From assembly GCF_029626235.1 (NCBI RefSeq), contig NZ_JARUBO010000005.1:4372501-4436500 (forward strand): a stretch of 64,000 nt of DNA, given 5' to 3'. Positions 25,609 through 35,676 of the stretch are shown piece after piece. The translations under genes and the position numbers were made by a program. The notes beneath the pieces are model-generated. The model ran no database searches. It saw only the letters and a program-made list of their open reading frames with translations, and was not told where the DNA came from. The first letter of the stretch is position 1, and each line of letters begins with the position of its first letter. This stretch comes from Micromonospora sp. WMMD1120 (lineage in GTDB: Bacteria; Actinomycetota; Actinomycetes; Mycobacteriales; Micromonosporaceae).

Positions 25609-25626
25609 CGGCCGGCGGAGGCCGTC
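25607..25626. terminator. Bidirectional hairpin
   Basis: GACGGCC pairs perfectly with GGCCGTC around a 6-nt loop, starting in the kinase stop region and lying between convergent gene ends. Confidence 0.5.
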
Positions 25627-25632
25627 GCGCGC

Positions 25633-26187
25633 CTAGCGGACCACGACCGTGATCGTGTACGTGCGCTCGTCCTTGGGGATCATGACGTCGACGGTGCCGG
25701 GCCGGAGGAACCGGACGTCCACCACACCGGCCTCGTAGTGCTGCGCGACCAGCTCCGGCCGGTCCACGGTGACCAGGCCGGGCCCGATGCCCTGGATGCG
25801 CAGCACCGCGCCGGTGGCGACACAGAGCGAGCGCAGCAGCTCCAGCTCGGTGTCGGCCACCGGCAGGTCGTAGCGGACCGCCCCCAGGCAACTGCTGGTC
25901 GGCGTGGACGGCGCCGGGGTCGGTCGCGGCGGCGTACCCCGGGTTCTGGTCGGCGCGGGCGGTGCCGGCAGCCCGGCGGCCGGCGGCGGTCGGGTGGGCG
26001 GCCGGCTGGTGTCGGGTGTCACCGACGGCGTGGGCGGGGTCGGCGACGGAGACGGCGACGCCGACGGGGTCGGGGCGCCTGGCTGTGCGGGCAGCGGCGC
26101 GACCGCGTCGGCGCCGCAGGCGGTGACCGCCACGCCGGCCACGAAGACGATGGCGACCCGTCCGACCGCCCGACGCCACCGGATCAT
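25633..26187 (-). CDS. Putative lipoprotein, partner of the ECF sigma factor
   Basis: 184 residues from the ATG at 26187. A signal peptide ends in the lipobox VTAC (residue about 24), then a long Pro/Thr/Ser linker (about 30-95) typical of cell-wall-spanning stalks, then a globular part from SSCLGAVRYDLPV to the C-terminus TYTITVVVR. It is 41 nt downstream of the sigma gene on the same strand. No anti-sigma zinc motif is present, so a regulatory role is only suggested by position. Confidence 0.75.
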   Translation of the reverse strand: MIRWRRAVGRVAIVFVAGVAVTACGADAVAPLPAQPGAPTPSASPSPSPTPPTPSVTPDTSRPPTRPPPAAGLPAPPAPTRTRGTPPRPTPAPSTPTSSCLGAVRYDLPVADTELELLRSLCVATGAVLRIQGIGPGLVTVDRPELVAQHYEAGVVDVRFLRPGTVDVMIPKDERTYTITVVVR

Positions 26188-26228
26188 CCAGGCCCCTTCC
26201 CGGTCATCGCCGCCGCCGTCGCTCCGAC

Positions 26229-26774
26229 TCAGCCGCTGTCGCCGCCGAGTCGTTGCCGGACCTGCCGTCGGGCCAGGTGCAGCCGGGACTTCACGGTGCC
26301 CACCGGCACGTCGAGCGCCGCTGCGATCTCGGGATAGCTCAGCCCGAGCACGTCGCGCAGGGCCACCACCTCGGCGAGGTCGGGATGGACCGCGTCGAAG
26401 GCGTCGAGCAGATCGAGCCGGGTGCCCGCGACCACGCTCGTGCGGCGCGGGTCGGCCCGTTCGGGCACCGGCACGCCCTCGGCCTCCAGGCGGCAGCGGC
26501 GGCGCAGCGTCCGGTACGTGCTGCGGGCCCGGTTGGCGGCCAGCCGGTGCAGCCAGGTGGGGAACGACGAGCGCCAGTCGAACCGGTCGATGCCGCGGGC
26601 GAGCGCCAGCAGCGTGTCCTGGCAGGCCTCCTCGGCGTCCTCCCGGTTGGGCAGGAACCGGGCGCACAGCCGCAGCACCTGCGGGCGGACCGCGACCAGC
26701 AGGGCGTCCAGCGCCGCCGGGTCGCCGCGTGCGGCGGACCGGGCCAGCGCGTCGATGTCGTCCGCGTCGGGCAT
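26229..26774 (-). CDS. ECF-type RNA polymerase sigma factor
   Basis: 181 residues. Region 2 (LRLCARFLPNREDAEEACQD to WLHRLAANRARSTYRTLRRR) and region 4 (VVALRDVLGLSYPEIAAALD, VPVGTVKSRLHLARRQVRQ) are complete. It directs polymerase to a small stress or envelope regulon. No obvious anti-sigma gene follows, only the lipoprotein. The ATG at 26774 is the first in frame with good codon use. Confidence 0.93.
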   Translation of the reverse strand: MPDADDIDALARSAARGDPAALDALLVAVRPQVLRLCARFLPNREDAEEACQDTLLALARGIDRFDWRSSFPTWLHRLAANRARSTYRTLRRRCRLEAEGVPVPERADPRRTSVVAGTRLDLLDAFDAVHPDLAEVVALRDVLGLSYPEIAAALDVPVGTVKSRLHLARRQVRQRLGGDSG

Positions 26775-26862
26775 GCCGGATGTCCAATGCTCGCCGGTGC
26801 CGATCCCCGAGCGTACGACCGGCGACGGCGACGCGGCCCCCTTCGGTCCGGGACCCGACGCG

Positions 26863-27483
26863 CTACTCGAAGCGGGACACGTCCCCGGCGCCCCGGCGCA
26901 GGATCTCCGGCTCCGGGCCGGACAGGTCGATCACCGTCGTCGGCTCCATGCCGCACTCACCGGCGTCCAGCACCGCGTCGAGCTGGTGGTCCAGCCGTTC
27001 CTTGATCTCCCACCCCTGGGTCATCGGCTCGTCCTCGCCGGGCAGCGTCAGGGTGCTGGACACCAGCGGCTCGCCCAGCTCGGCCAGCAGCGCCTGGGTG
27101 ACGGTGTGCCGGGGGACCCGGACGCCGACGGTGCGCTTGCGCGGGTGCTGCATCCGGCGCGGCACCTCCCGGGTGGCCGGCAGGATGAAGGTGTAACTGC
27201 CCGGGGTGGACGCCTTCACCAGCCGGAAGACCGAGTTGCTGATCCGGACGAACTGGCCGAGCTGGGCGAAGTCGCGGCAGACGAGCGTGAAGTGGTGCTT
27301 GTCGTCGAGGTGGCGGATCTGACGGATCCGGTCCAGCCCGTCCTGGTTGCCCAACCGGACGCCGAGGGCGTAGCAGGAGTCGGTCGGGTAGGCGACCAGC
27401 CCACCGTCCCGGATCAGGTCCGCCACCTGGTGGACGACCCGGGGCTGCGGGTTGTCCGGGTGGACGTCGTAGTACCTCGCCAT
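26863..27483 (-). CDS. YciO/Sua5/YrdC-family protein (threonylcarbamoyl-AMP synthase-like)
   Basis: 206 residues. LIRDGGLVAYPTDSCYALG, the basic cleft around HHFTLVCRD, KASTPGSYTFILPAT and VGVRVPRH place it in the YrdC fold, nearest YciO. YrdC/Sua5 make threonylcarbamoyl-AMP for the t6A base of tRNA; YciO members share the fold, and their role in t6A is less certain. It is divergent from dnaE (147 bp apart). Confidence 0.88.
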   Translation of the reverse strand: MARYYDVHPDNPQPRVVHQVADLIRDGGLVAYPTDSCYALGVRLGNQDGLDRIRQIRHLDDKHHFTLVCRDFAQLGQFVRISNSVFRLVKASTPGSYTFILPATREVPRRMQHPRKRTVGVRVPRHTVTQALLAELGEPLVSSTLTLPGEDEPMTQGWEIKERLDHQLDAVLDAGECGMEPTTVIDLSGPEPEILRRGAGDVSRFE

Positions 27484-27630
27484 CCCGCGAGCCTAGGCGC
27501 ACTCGGCGGCGTCGCCGAGACGAGGGCCACGGCCGTCGGCGCGGACGGTGGAGCCGTCGAGATCACCTCGGTAGGGTAGGTGCCGGTCGGCTCCGACCAA
27601 CAAGATCCACACAGCCGGGGGGCGCCAGGC

Positions 27631-30600
27631 ATGGCTGATTCGTTCGCGCATCTGCACGTACACACCGAGTACTCGATGCTCGACGGAGCGGCCCGTCTCA
27701 AGGACCTGTTCGCCGAGGCCAAGCGGCTCGGCATGCCCGCCGTGGCGATCACCGACCACGGCAACATGCACGGCGCTAACGACTTCTACAACCAGGCGAT
27801 GGCCGCCGGGGTCACCCCGATCCTGGGCGTCGAGGCGTACGTGGCGCCGGAGTCGCGCTATCACAAGGCGCGGGTCAAGTGGGGTCGGCCGGAGCAGAAG
27901 AGTGACGACGTCTCCGGTAACGGCGCGATCACCCACAAGACCATGTGGGCGCGCGACGCCCGGGGGCTGAAGAACCTCTTCACCCTCAACTCGCGCGCCT
28001 CGATGGAGGGGCACTACGTCAAGTGGCCCCGGATGGACATGGAGCTGATCGCCGAGCACGCCGAGGGCATCATGGCCACCACCGGCTGCCCGTCCGGCGC
28101 GGTGCAGACCCGGCTGCGGCTGGGCCAGTTCGACGAGGCCCTGAAGGTCGCCGCCAGCTACCAGGACATCTTCGGCAAGGACAACTACTTCCTGGAGATC
28201 ATGGACCACGGGCTCTCCATCGAGCGCCGGGTCCGCGACGGGCTCACCGAGATCGCCCGCAAGCTGGACATCCCGCCGGTGGTCACCAACGACTCGCACT
28301 ACACCCACGAGGCCCAGGCCACCGCCCACGATGTGCTGCTCTGCGTGCAGACCGGCAGCAACATCGACGACCCCAACCGGTTCCGGTTCGAGGGCGGCGG
28401 TTACTTCATCAAGAGCGCCGACCAGATGCGCGCCGTGGACTCGTCCGAGCTGTGGCAGGAGGGCTGCCGCAACACCCTGCTGGTCGCCGAGAAGGTCGAC
28501 CCGAAGGGCATGTTCGAGTTCCGCAACCTGATGCCGCGCTTCCCGGTGCCCGACGGCGAGACCGAGGAGTCCTGGTTCCGCAAGGAGACGTTCGCCGGGC
28601 TGGCCCGCCGCTACCCGAACGGCATCCCCGAGGGCCACGTCGTCCAGGCCGAGTACGAGCTGGGCGTGATCAACCAGATGGGCTTCCCGTCCTACTTCCT
28701 CGTGGTCGCCGACTTCATCCAGTGGGCGAAGAGCCAGGGCATCGCTGTGGGTCCGGGCCGTGGCTCGGCCGCCGGCTCGCTCGTCGCGTACGCGCTGGGC
28801 ATCACCGACCTGGACCCGATCCCGCACGGGCTGATCTTCGAGCGGTTCCTCAACCCCGAGCGGGTCTCGATGCCGGATGTCGACATCGACTTCGACGAGC
28901 GTCGGCGCGGTGAGGTGATCAAGTACGTCACCGACAAGTGGGGTGAGGACAAGGTCGCCCAGATCGCCACCTTCGGCACGATCAAGGCGAAGGCCGCGAT
29001 CAAGGACTCGGCCCGGGTCCTCGGCTTCCCGTACGCGGTCGGCGACCGGATCACCAAGGCGATGCCGCCCGCCGTGATGGGCAAGGACATCCCGCTCACC
29101 GGCATCTTCGACAACAAGCACCCCCGCTACGCCGAGGCCGGCGAGATCCGGGGCCTGTACGAGTCCGACCCCGACGTCCGCAAGGTGATCGACACCGCCC
29201 GGGGCATTGAGGGGCTGATCCGGCAGACCGGTGTGCACGCCGCCGGCGTCATCATGTCCGCCGAGCCGATCATCGAGCACATCCCGCTGATGCGCCGCGA
29301 CGCCGACGGGGCCATCATCACGCAGTTCGACTACCCGACGTGCGAGTCGCTCGGGCTGCTGAAGATGGACTTCCTCGGCCTGCGCAACCTGACGATCATC
29401 GACGACGCGGTCAAGAACATCGAGCTCAACCACGATCTCAAGCTCGACCTGCTGGCGCTGCCGCTGGACGACAAGGCCGCGTACGAGCTGCTGGCCCGCG
29501 GTGACACCCTGGGCGTGTTCCAGCTCGACGGCGGGCCGATGCGGTCGCTGCTGCGGCTGATGAAGCCGGACAACTTCGAGGACATCTCCGCCGTGCTGGC
29601 GCTGTACCGGCCCGGCCCGATGGGCGTCGACTCGCACACCAACTACGCGCTGCGCAAGAACGGCCTCCAGGAGATCACTCCGATCCACCCGGAGCTGGAG
29701 GAGCCGCTGCGGGAGATCCTGGCCCCCACCTACGGTCTGATCGTCTACCAGGAGCAGGTGCAGCGCGCCGCGCAGATCCTCGCCGGCTACAGCCTCGGCC
29801 AGGCGGACCTGCTGCGCCGGGCGATGGGTAAGAAGAAGAAGGAGATCCTCGACAAGGAGTTCATCCCGTTCCGGGACGGCTGCCGCGAGCGCGGCTACTC
29901 CGACGAGGCCATCCAGGCGGTGTGGGACGTCCTGGTGCCGTTCGCCGGCTACGCGTTCAACAAGGCGCACTCCGCCGCGTACGGCCTGGTCTCCTACTGG
30001 ACCGCCTACCTCAAGGCGCACTATCCGGCCGAGTACATGGCCGGGCTGCTGACCAGCGTCGGTGACGACAAGGACAAGATGGCGCTCTACCTGTCCGAGT
30101 GTCGTCGGATGCGCATCCAGGTGCTGCCGCCGGATGTGAACACCTCGGCCGGGCCGTTCACCCCGGTCGGCAGGGACATCCGGTTCGGCCTCGCCGCGGT
30201 GCGCAACGTCGGCGCGAACGTTGTCGCCTCGATCATGCGCTGCCGGGAGGAGAAGGGCGACTACACCGACTTCTACGACTTCCTGTCCAAGGTGGACGCG
30301 GTGGTCTGCAACAAGAAGACGATCGAATCGCTGATCAAGGCGGGCGCGTTCGACTCGATGACGCACCCCCGCAAGGGCCTGCTCGCGGTGCACGCCGACG
30401 CCATCGACGCGTACGCCGACGTCAAGCGCAAGGAGGCCGTCGGCCAGTACGACCTGTTCGGCGCCGGCTTCGGCGACGCCGACACCGGCAGCACGACGGT
30501 GATGCCGGTGATCGGCGACAGCGAGTGGGACAAGCGCGACAAGCTCGCCTTCGAGCGGGAGATGCTCGGCCTGTACGTCTCCGACCACCCGCTGTTCGGC

Positions 30601-31161
30601 CTGGAGCACATCCTCAACGCGGCGGCCGACACCACCATCGCCGCGCTGGCCGAGGAGGGCGGGGTGCCCGACGGTGCGGTGGTCACCCTCGCCGGCATCC
30701 TCTCCGGGGTGCAGCGCCGGGTCACCAAGCAGGGCCGGGCCTGGGCCTCGGCCACCCTGGAGGACCTGGCCGGCGGGGTGGAGACGCTGTTCTTCCCCAA
30801 CACCTACGAGGTGATCGGGCAGTACATCGCCGAGGACGCCATCGTGGTGGTCAAGGGACGGGTGGACCGCCGCGACGACACCCCACGGATCATGGCGATG
30901 GACATGTCCATGCCGGACGTCAGCACCAGCGCCACCAACAAGCCGGTCACCCTCACCATTCCGGTGCACCGCTGCACGCCACCGCTGGTGGAGCGACTCA
31001 AGGAGACGCTGGTGCTGCACCCCGGCGACACCGAGGTGCACGTCAAGCTGCTCAACGGCGGCCGTACCACCACCCTGCGGCTGGGCCCGTTCCGGGTGGC
31101 GGCGACGACCGCGTTGATGGGTGACCTGAAGAGCGTGCTCGGCCCGGCCAACGTCAGCTGA
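27631..31161 (+). CDS. dnaE: DNA polymerase III subunit alpha
   Basis: 1176 residues from the ATG at 27631. PHP domain with [13 protein letters not shown] and TDHGNMHG, palm with [17 protein letters not shown] and the catalytic aspartates in [13 protein letters not shown], fingers, a tandem HhH, and a C-terminal OB fold ([20 protein letters not shown], followed by a [10 protein letters not shown] region). It is the replicative polymerase (DnaE1 type). The PHP histidines are kept, so the built-in proofreading exonuclease known for actinobacterial DnaE1 is probably active. An in-frame upstream GTG lacks a ribosome site. Confidence 0.97.
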   Translation: MADSFAHLHVHTEYSMLDGAARLKDLFAEAKRLGMPAVAITDHGNMHGANDFYNQAMAAGVTPILGVEAYVAPESRYHKARVKWGRPEQKSDDVSGNGAITHKTMWARDARGLKNLFTLNSRASMEGHYVKWPRMDMELIAEHAEGIMATTGCPSGAVQTRLRLGQFDEALKVAASYQDIFGKDNYFLEIMDHGLSIERRVRDGLTEIARKLDIPPVVTNDSHYTHEAQATAHDVLLCVQTGSNIDDPNRFRFEGGGYFIKSADQMRAVDSSELWQEGCRNTLLVAEKVDPKGMFEFRNLMPRFPVPDGETEESWFRKETFAGLARRYPNGIPEGHVVQAEYELGVINQMGFPSYFLVVADFIQWAKSQGIAVGPGRGSAAGSLVAYALGITDLDPIPHGLIFERFLNPERVSMPDVDIDFDERRRGEVIKYVTDKWGEDKVAQIATFGTIKAKAAIKDSARVLGFPYAVGDRITKAMPPAVMGKDIPLTGIFDNKHPRYAEAGEIRGLYESDPDVRKVIDTARGIEGLIRQTGVHAAGVIMSAEPIIEHIPLMRRDADGAIITQFDYPTCESLGLLKMDFLGLRNLTIIDDAVKNIELNHDLKLDLLALPLDDKAAYELLARGDTLGVFQLDGGPMRSLLRLMKPDNFEDISAVLALYRPGPMGVDSHTNYALRKNGLQEITPIHPELEEPLREILAPTYGLIVYQEQVQRAAQILAGYSLGQADLLRRAMGKKKKEILDKEFIPFRDGCRERGYSDEAIQAVWDVLVPFAGYAFNKAHSAAYGLVSYWTAYLKAHYPAEYMAGLLTSVGDDKDKMALYLSECRRMRIQVLPPDVNTSAGPFTPVGRDIRFGLAAVRNVGANVVASIMRCREEKGDYTDFYDFLSKVDAVVCNKKTIESLIKAGAFDSMTHPRKGLLAVHADAIDAYADVKRKEAVGQYDLFGAGFGDADTGSTTVMPVIGDSEWDKRDKLAFEREMLGLYVSDHPLFGLEHILNAAADTTIAALAEEGGVPDGAVVTLAGILSGVQRRVTKQGRAWASATLEDLAGGVETLFFPNTYEVIGQYIAEDAIVVVKGRVDRRDDTPRIMAMDMSMPDVSTSATNKPVTLTIPVHRCTPPLVERLKETLVLHPGDTEVHVKLLNGGRTTTLRLGPFRVAATTALMGDLKSVLGPANVS

Positions 31162-31170
31162 CCGGGCGGC

Positions 31171-31200
31171 GGTCCGGCCGGCGTCGTCGCCGGCCGGGCC
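31171..31200. terminator. Strong terminator hairpin after dnaE
   Basis: A 13-bp GC stem (31171-31183 with 31188-31200; one G-T pair) closes on a TCGT loop, between the convergent dnaE and ABC-F genes. Confidence 0.7.
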
Positions 31201-31213
31201 GCGCCCGCCGGTC

Positions 31214-32851
<1,638 letters not shown>

Positions 32852-32977
32852 GCGAGTGACCTCGAAAGATGGGTGGGCGCGCCGAGGCCCGCCCGACAGA
32901 GCGGGGACTGGTGGAACGACGAGGGGGCCACGACGGCAGCGCTCGACGCGCCGAACCGTGGCCGAACATGTCCGGTC

Positions 32978-33007
32978 TCACCCGGAGATGTCGTCGTCAC
33001 CCGCCAT
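32978..33007 (-). CDS. Candidate 9-residue leader peptide upstream of the ABC-F gene
   Basis: The ATG at 33007 has AGGGAG 7 nt upstream (33015-33020), a better ribosome site than many genes here, and encodes MAGDDDISG then TGA. It lies 126 bp before the ABC-F start on the same strand, in a 367-bp gap otherwise lacking genes. Such leaders often let stalled ribosomes switch on resistance genes. No clear alternative hairpin pair was established. Confidence 0.45.
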   Translation of the reverse strand: MAGDDDISG

Positions 33008-33046
33008 GTCTGGTCTCCCTGGTCCTACCGCTGACCCAACGCCGCA

Positions 33047-33052
33047 AGTCTA
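33047..33052 (-). promoter_or_regulatory. -10 box (TAGACT) for the ABC-F transcript
   Basis: TAGACT on the minus strand, 40 nt before the leader ATG. The same hexamer precedes yajC. The -35 region is weak. Confidence 0.4.
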
Positions 33053-33100
33053 ACAACGGATCTTTCCCGCGCCACCGGGTTCCCCTCGCCCATCCCCCGT

Positions 33101-33171
33101 CGATCTTGCACTTGTGGTTGCCAAAATGTCCACTCTTGAATGCATTCTTCCCAGCAGAAAGTGCAAGATCG
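33101..33171. repeat. 71-bp palindromic element, GATCTTGCACTT family, copy 3
   Basis: cgatcttgcactt and its exact inverse (33159-33171) frame an interior that is more AT-rich and little paired. It lies between the ABC-F promoter and the 3' end of the sirtuin gene, the one unbroken copy not between convergent genes. Confidence 0.85.
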
Positions 33172-33218
33172 CGAGGGTGGGGGGTGACAGGTTCCCGGAC
33201 CTGCCGACCGTCACCTGA

Positions 33219-34013
33219 TCACGCGGTGTGCCCGTCCGGCCCCCAGGCAGCCGCGACCAGGGCCGGAAGCACCTGCGCCGCGGTGCCGCGCAGGTTGACC
33301 GCGCAGACCGCGTCCAGCGCTGTCGGCTCCGGGTTGACCTGCAGGACCGTCGCGCCCGCGCGGGCCGCGATCCGGGGGATCTCCGCCGCCGGATAGACCA
33401 CGCCGGAGGTGCCCACGGCCAGCAGCAGCTCGCAGGAGGTGGCGGCGTCGACAGCGGCGGTCAGTGCCGCCTCCGGCAGCCCTTCGCCGAACCACACCAC
33501 ACCGGGTCGGACGAGGGCCGCGCAGGACGCGCAGCGGGGCGGGGGAATCCGCCGGCCCTCCGGCGACCCGATCACCTCGTCGTCCGGCGGCTCCGGAAGG
33601 GCGGCCGGATGGGCGGGCACGCCGACGCAGCGGGGCGCGAAGAGGCTGCCGTGCAGGTGGATCGCCGTCCGGCTGCCGGCGCGTTCGTGCAGGTCGTCCA
33701 CATTCTGGGTGATGACGGTGCTGGCGGGAACGCGAGCCTCGATGGCGGCGACAGCGAGGTGCCCGGCGTTGGGCCGCGCCCGGCGTACCCGGGCGCGGCG
33801 CCACTCGTACCAGCCCCAGACCAGGTCCGGATCGGCGTGGAACGCCTCCGGCGTGGCGAGCTGCTGGGCGTCGAATCGTGCCCACAGGCCGGTGAGGTCG
33901 TCCCGGAAGGTGGGCACCCCGCTCTCGGCCGAGATGCCCGCGCCGGTGCAGACGACGATCCGGCGGGCGGCACGCAGAAGTGGGGCGACGCGTTCCACGA
34001 ACTCCTGTTCCAC
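33219..34013 (-). CDS. Sirtuin (NAD-dependent protein deacylase)
   Basis: 264 residues from the GTG at 34013 (AGGA 9 nt upstream); a GTG at 34058 gives 15 more residues but leaves no room for the divergent promoter. NAD site CTGAGISAESGVPTFRD, catalytic His in IHLHGSLF, ITQNVDDLHERAG and VVWFGEGLPEAALTAA are intact. The zinc module appears reduced: CAS-C is visible (PRCASCAAL) but the other pair is a single Cys (APRCVGV). It removes acyl groups from lysines using NAD. Divergent from a Cys-rich protein gene. Confidence 0.92.
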   Translation of the reverse strand: MEQEFVERVAPLLRAARRIVVCTGAGISAESGVPTFRDDLTGLWARFDAQQLATPEAFHADPDLVWGWYEWRRARVRRARPNAGHLAVAAIEARVPASTVITQNVDDLHERAGSRTAIHLHGSLFAPRCVGVPAHPAALPEPPDDEVIGSPEGRRIPPPRCASCAALVRPGVVWFGEGLPEAALTAAVDAATSCELLLAVGTSGVVYPAAEIPRIAARAGATVLQVNPEPTALDAVCAVNLRGTAAQVLPALVAAAWGPDGHTA

Positions 34014-34074
34014 AGAGTCGGATCCTGCCAGTCGGGATCGACCGCCGGCGTGCGGCACCTGGAAGGATTGGCCG

Positions 34075-34527
34075 GTGACGTGCGACGTGTGTGGTCACGA
34101 GATGCGCCGCAAGCCGGTGTCGGCACCGCCGACGGACGGGGCCGTGCCGGTCCGGGAGCGGTGGTTCTGCCGGTGGTGCTACGCGTGGACCGAGCTCGGG
34201 CACGATCCGGGCGAGATCGCGCGGCCGCAGTACGAGCCGATGACCCGCCGCTGGGAGCGGGCGCGGTCACCGGAGCTGCCCGAGGACGTGGGGCATGCCT
34301 ACGACGTGGCGTACGCCCACGAGGGTGTCGGGGCGACCCTGTGCGGCATCCGGGACGACAGTGTGTCCGCCTCGCCGTACCCGTGGGTGCCGTCCCGGCC
34401 CGACACCTGCCCGGCCTGTCGGGACGTCGCGACGGTCATCGACGGGCGCTGGCCCGTGGAGATGCGCGGCAGCGGGAAGCGGATACACCCCGCGCCGCCC
34501 ACCGTCTCCCGCTGGCCGCCCTTCTAG
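34075..34527 (+). CDS. Cys-rich (putative zinc-binding) protein of unknown function
   Basis: 150 residues from the GTG at 34075, 8 nt after GGAAGG. It has CDVCGHE at the N-terminus, CRWC at about residue 30, and CPAC at about residue 110, with a single Cys in TLCGIRD. The pairs suggest one or two zinc ribbons. No family of known function is recognised. Its stop overlaps the AraC-gene stop by 2 bp. It shares a short divergent promoter with the sirtuin gene. Confidence 0.72.
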   Translation: MTCDVCGHEMRRKPVSAPPTDGAVPVRERWFCRWCYAWTELGHDPGEIARPQYEPMTRRWERARSPELPEDVGHAYDVAYAHEGVGATLCGIRDDSVSASPYPWVPSRPDTCPACRDVATVIDGRWPVEMRGSGKRIHPAPPTVSRWPPF

Positions 34528-35522
34528 CGCCGGTCGTGGCGGCGCGCGGGGCCGCTGTCCCGGAACGCGCGGGGAGACATCCCGAACCGGGCCGTGAAGA
34601 CCCTGCTGAAGTGTGCCGGGGTGGAGAACCCCCAGCGGGCGGCGATGGTGTGCACGGGTCGCTCCCGGTGCAGGGGATCGCGCAGGTCCCGGGCGCAGCG
34701 GTCGAGGCGGCTCAACCGGATGACCTCGGCGACGGATTGGCCCTCGGCCTCGAAGGCCCGGTGCAGGCTGCGCAGCGACACGTGGTGCGCGGCGGCGATC
34801 AGGCTCGGCGAGAGGTCCGGGTCGCCGAGGTGGTCGTCGATGAACGCCCTGACCCGCATGCGCAGGCTGTGGCCGCGTACCTCCTGGGGTAGCGCGTCGG
34901 TGAGGTCCAGATGCTGGGCCACGGCGGCGGCGAGCAGGTCGCGGACGACGGTGCCCAGGAACGGGGCGTCGCCGTCCTGGTACTGCTCCGGGTGGGTCAT
35001 GACCTGGTGGACGAACTGGTGGACCAGCGCGCCCATCCCCTCGGTGGCGGAGATGGTCGTGCCGAGAAGCTGCGCGATCTTCCTGGGCGGCGCCGGTATG
35101 AGGTGGTGCGGCACGAGGACGGTCAGGGTGGTCAACAGACTCTCCTGTGGTGACCGCCCCCGATGCGACGACTGGTGCGGGCGTGACGTGTCGACGATGG
35201 CGAAGTGCCCCGGCGTCAGGGCGCTCGTGCGTCGCTCCTGCTCCAGGCCACCGTGCCCGGACAGCGGCAGCGCGAACTGGTACATCTCCGGGTCGCCCCG
35301 ACGGATGAAGGTGCCGGTCCGCTGCATGTCCAGCGAGGGATAGCGCCAGGTGGACAGCACGACCTCGCCGAGGTTGATGACCTTCGCCCGGGCGCGGAAG
35401 TCCGCCGCGTGGTCACTGTGGACCCGCATCGGGACGGACTCCCGTGCGATCAGGTCGTGCCAGAAGCCGAACCGCTCCTCCTCGGGGACCTCTGTGGTGT
35501 CCGCCGAGCCCACGGTGAGCAC
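34524..35522 (-). CDS. AraC-family transcriptional regulator
   Basis: 332 residues from the GTG at 35522 (GGAG 4 nt upstream). The N-terminal AraC-binding-like domain (FGFWHDLIARESVPMRV, FALPLSGHGGLEQ, LTPGHFAIVDTSRPH) precedes a two-HTH DNA-binding domain (FIDDHLGDPDLSPSLIAAAH, VSLRSLHRAFEAEG, IAARWGFSTPAHFSRVFTAR, FGMSPRAFR). The layout matches the regulators of aromatic or amine use known as the FeaR/NitR type. No obvious target operon is adjacent. Confidence 0.92.
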   Translation of the reverse strand: MLTVGSADTTEVPEEERFGFWHDLIARESVPMRVHSDHAADFRARAKVINLGEVVLSTWRYPSLDMQRTGTFIRRGDPEMYQFALPLSGHGGLEQERRTSALTPGHFAIVDTSRPHQSSHRGRSPQESLLTTLTVLVPHHLIPAPPRKIAQLLGTTISATEGMGALVHQFVHQVMTHPEQYQDGDAPFLGTVVRDLLAAAVAQHLDLTDALPQEVRGHSLRMRVRAFIDDHLGDPDLSPSLIAAAHHVSLRSLHRAFEAEGQSVAEVIRLSRLDRCARDLRDPLHRERPVHTIAARWGFSTPAHFSRVFTARFGMSPRAFRDSGPARRHDRR

Positions 35523-35676
35523 TTTTCTCCTCGATCCCTGGTCGGTGGGGGTGCTGGCCGAGGCGGCACCGCAAGCCCGAGCCTACAAGATCACTTAACG
35601 ATCGGTCACCTCCTGCCGGTGATGGTGGCCCTCGACGGAGCGGATCGGCCGAGCCACCGATCCCGCAGCGACAGGG

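Noticed and set aside
27493..31041. 1182-codon minus-strand frame opposite dnaE
   Set aside because: Shadow of dnaE caused by third-position GC bias; no motif, and the composition is typical of antisense frames.
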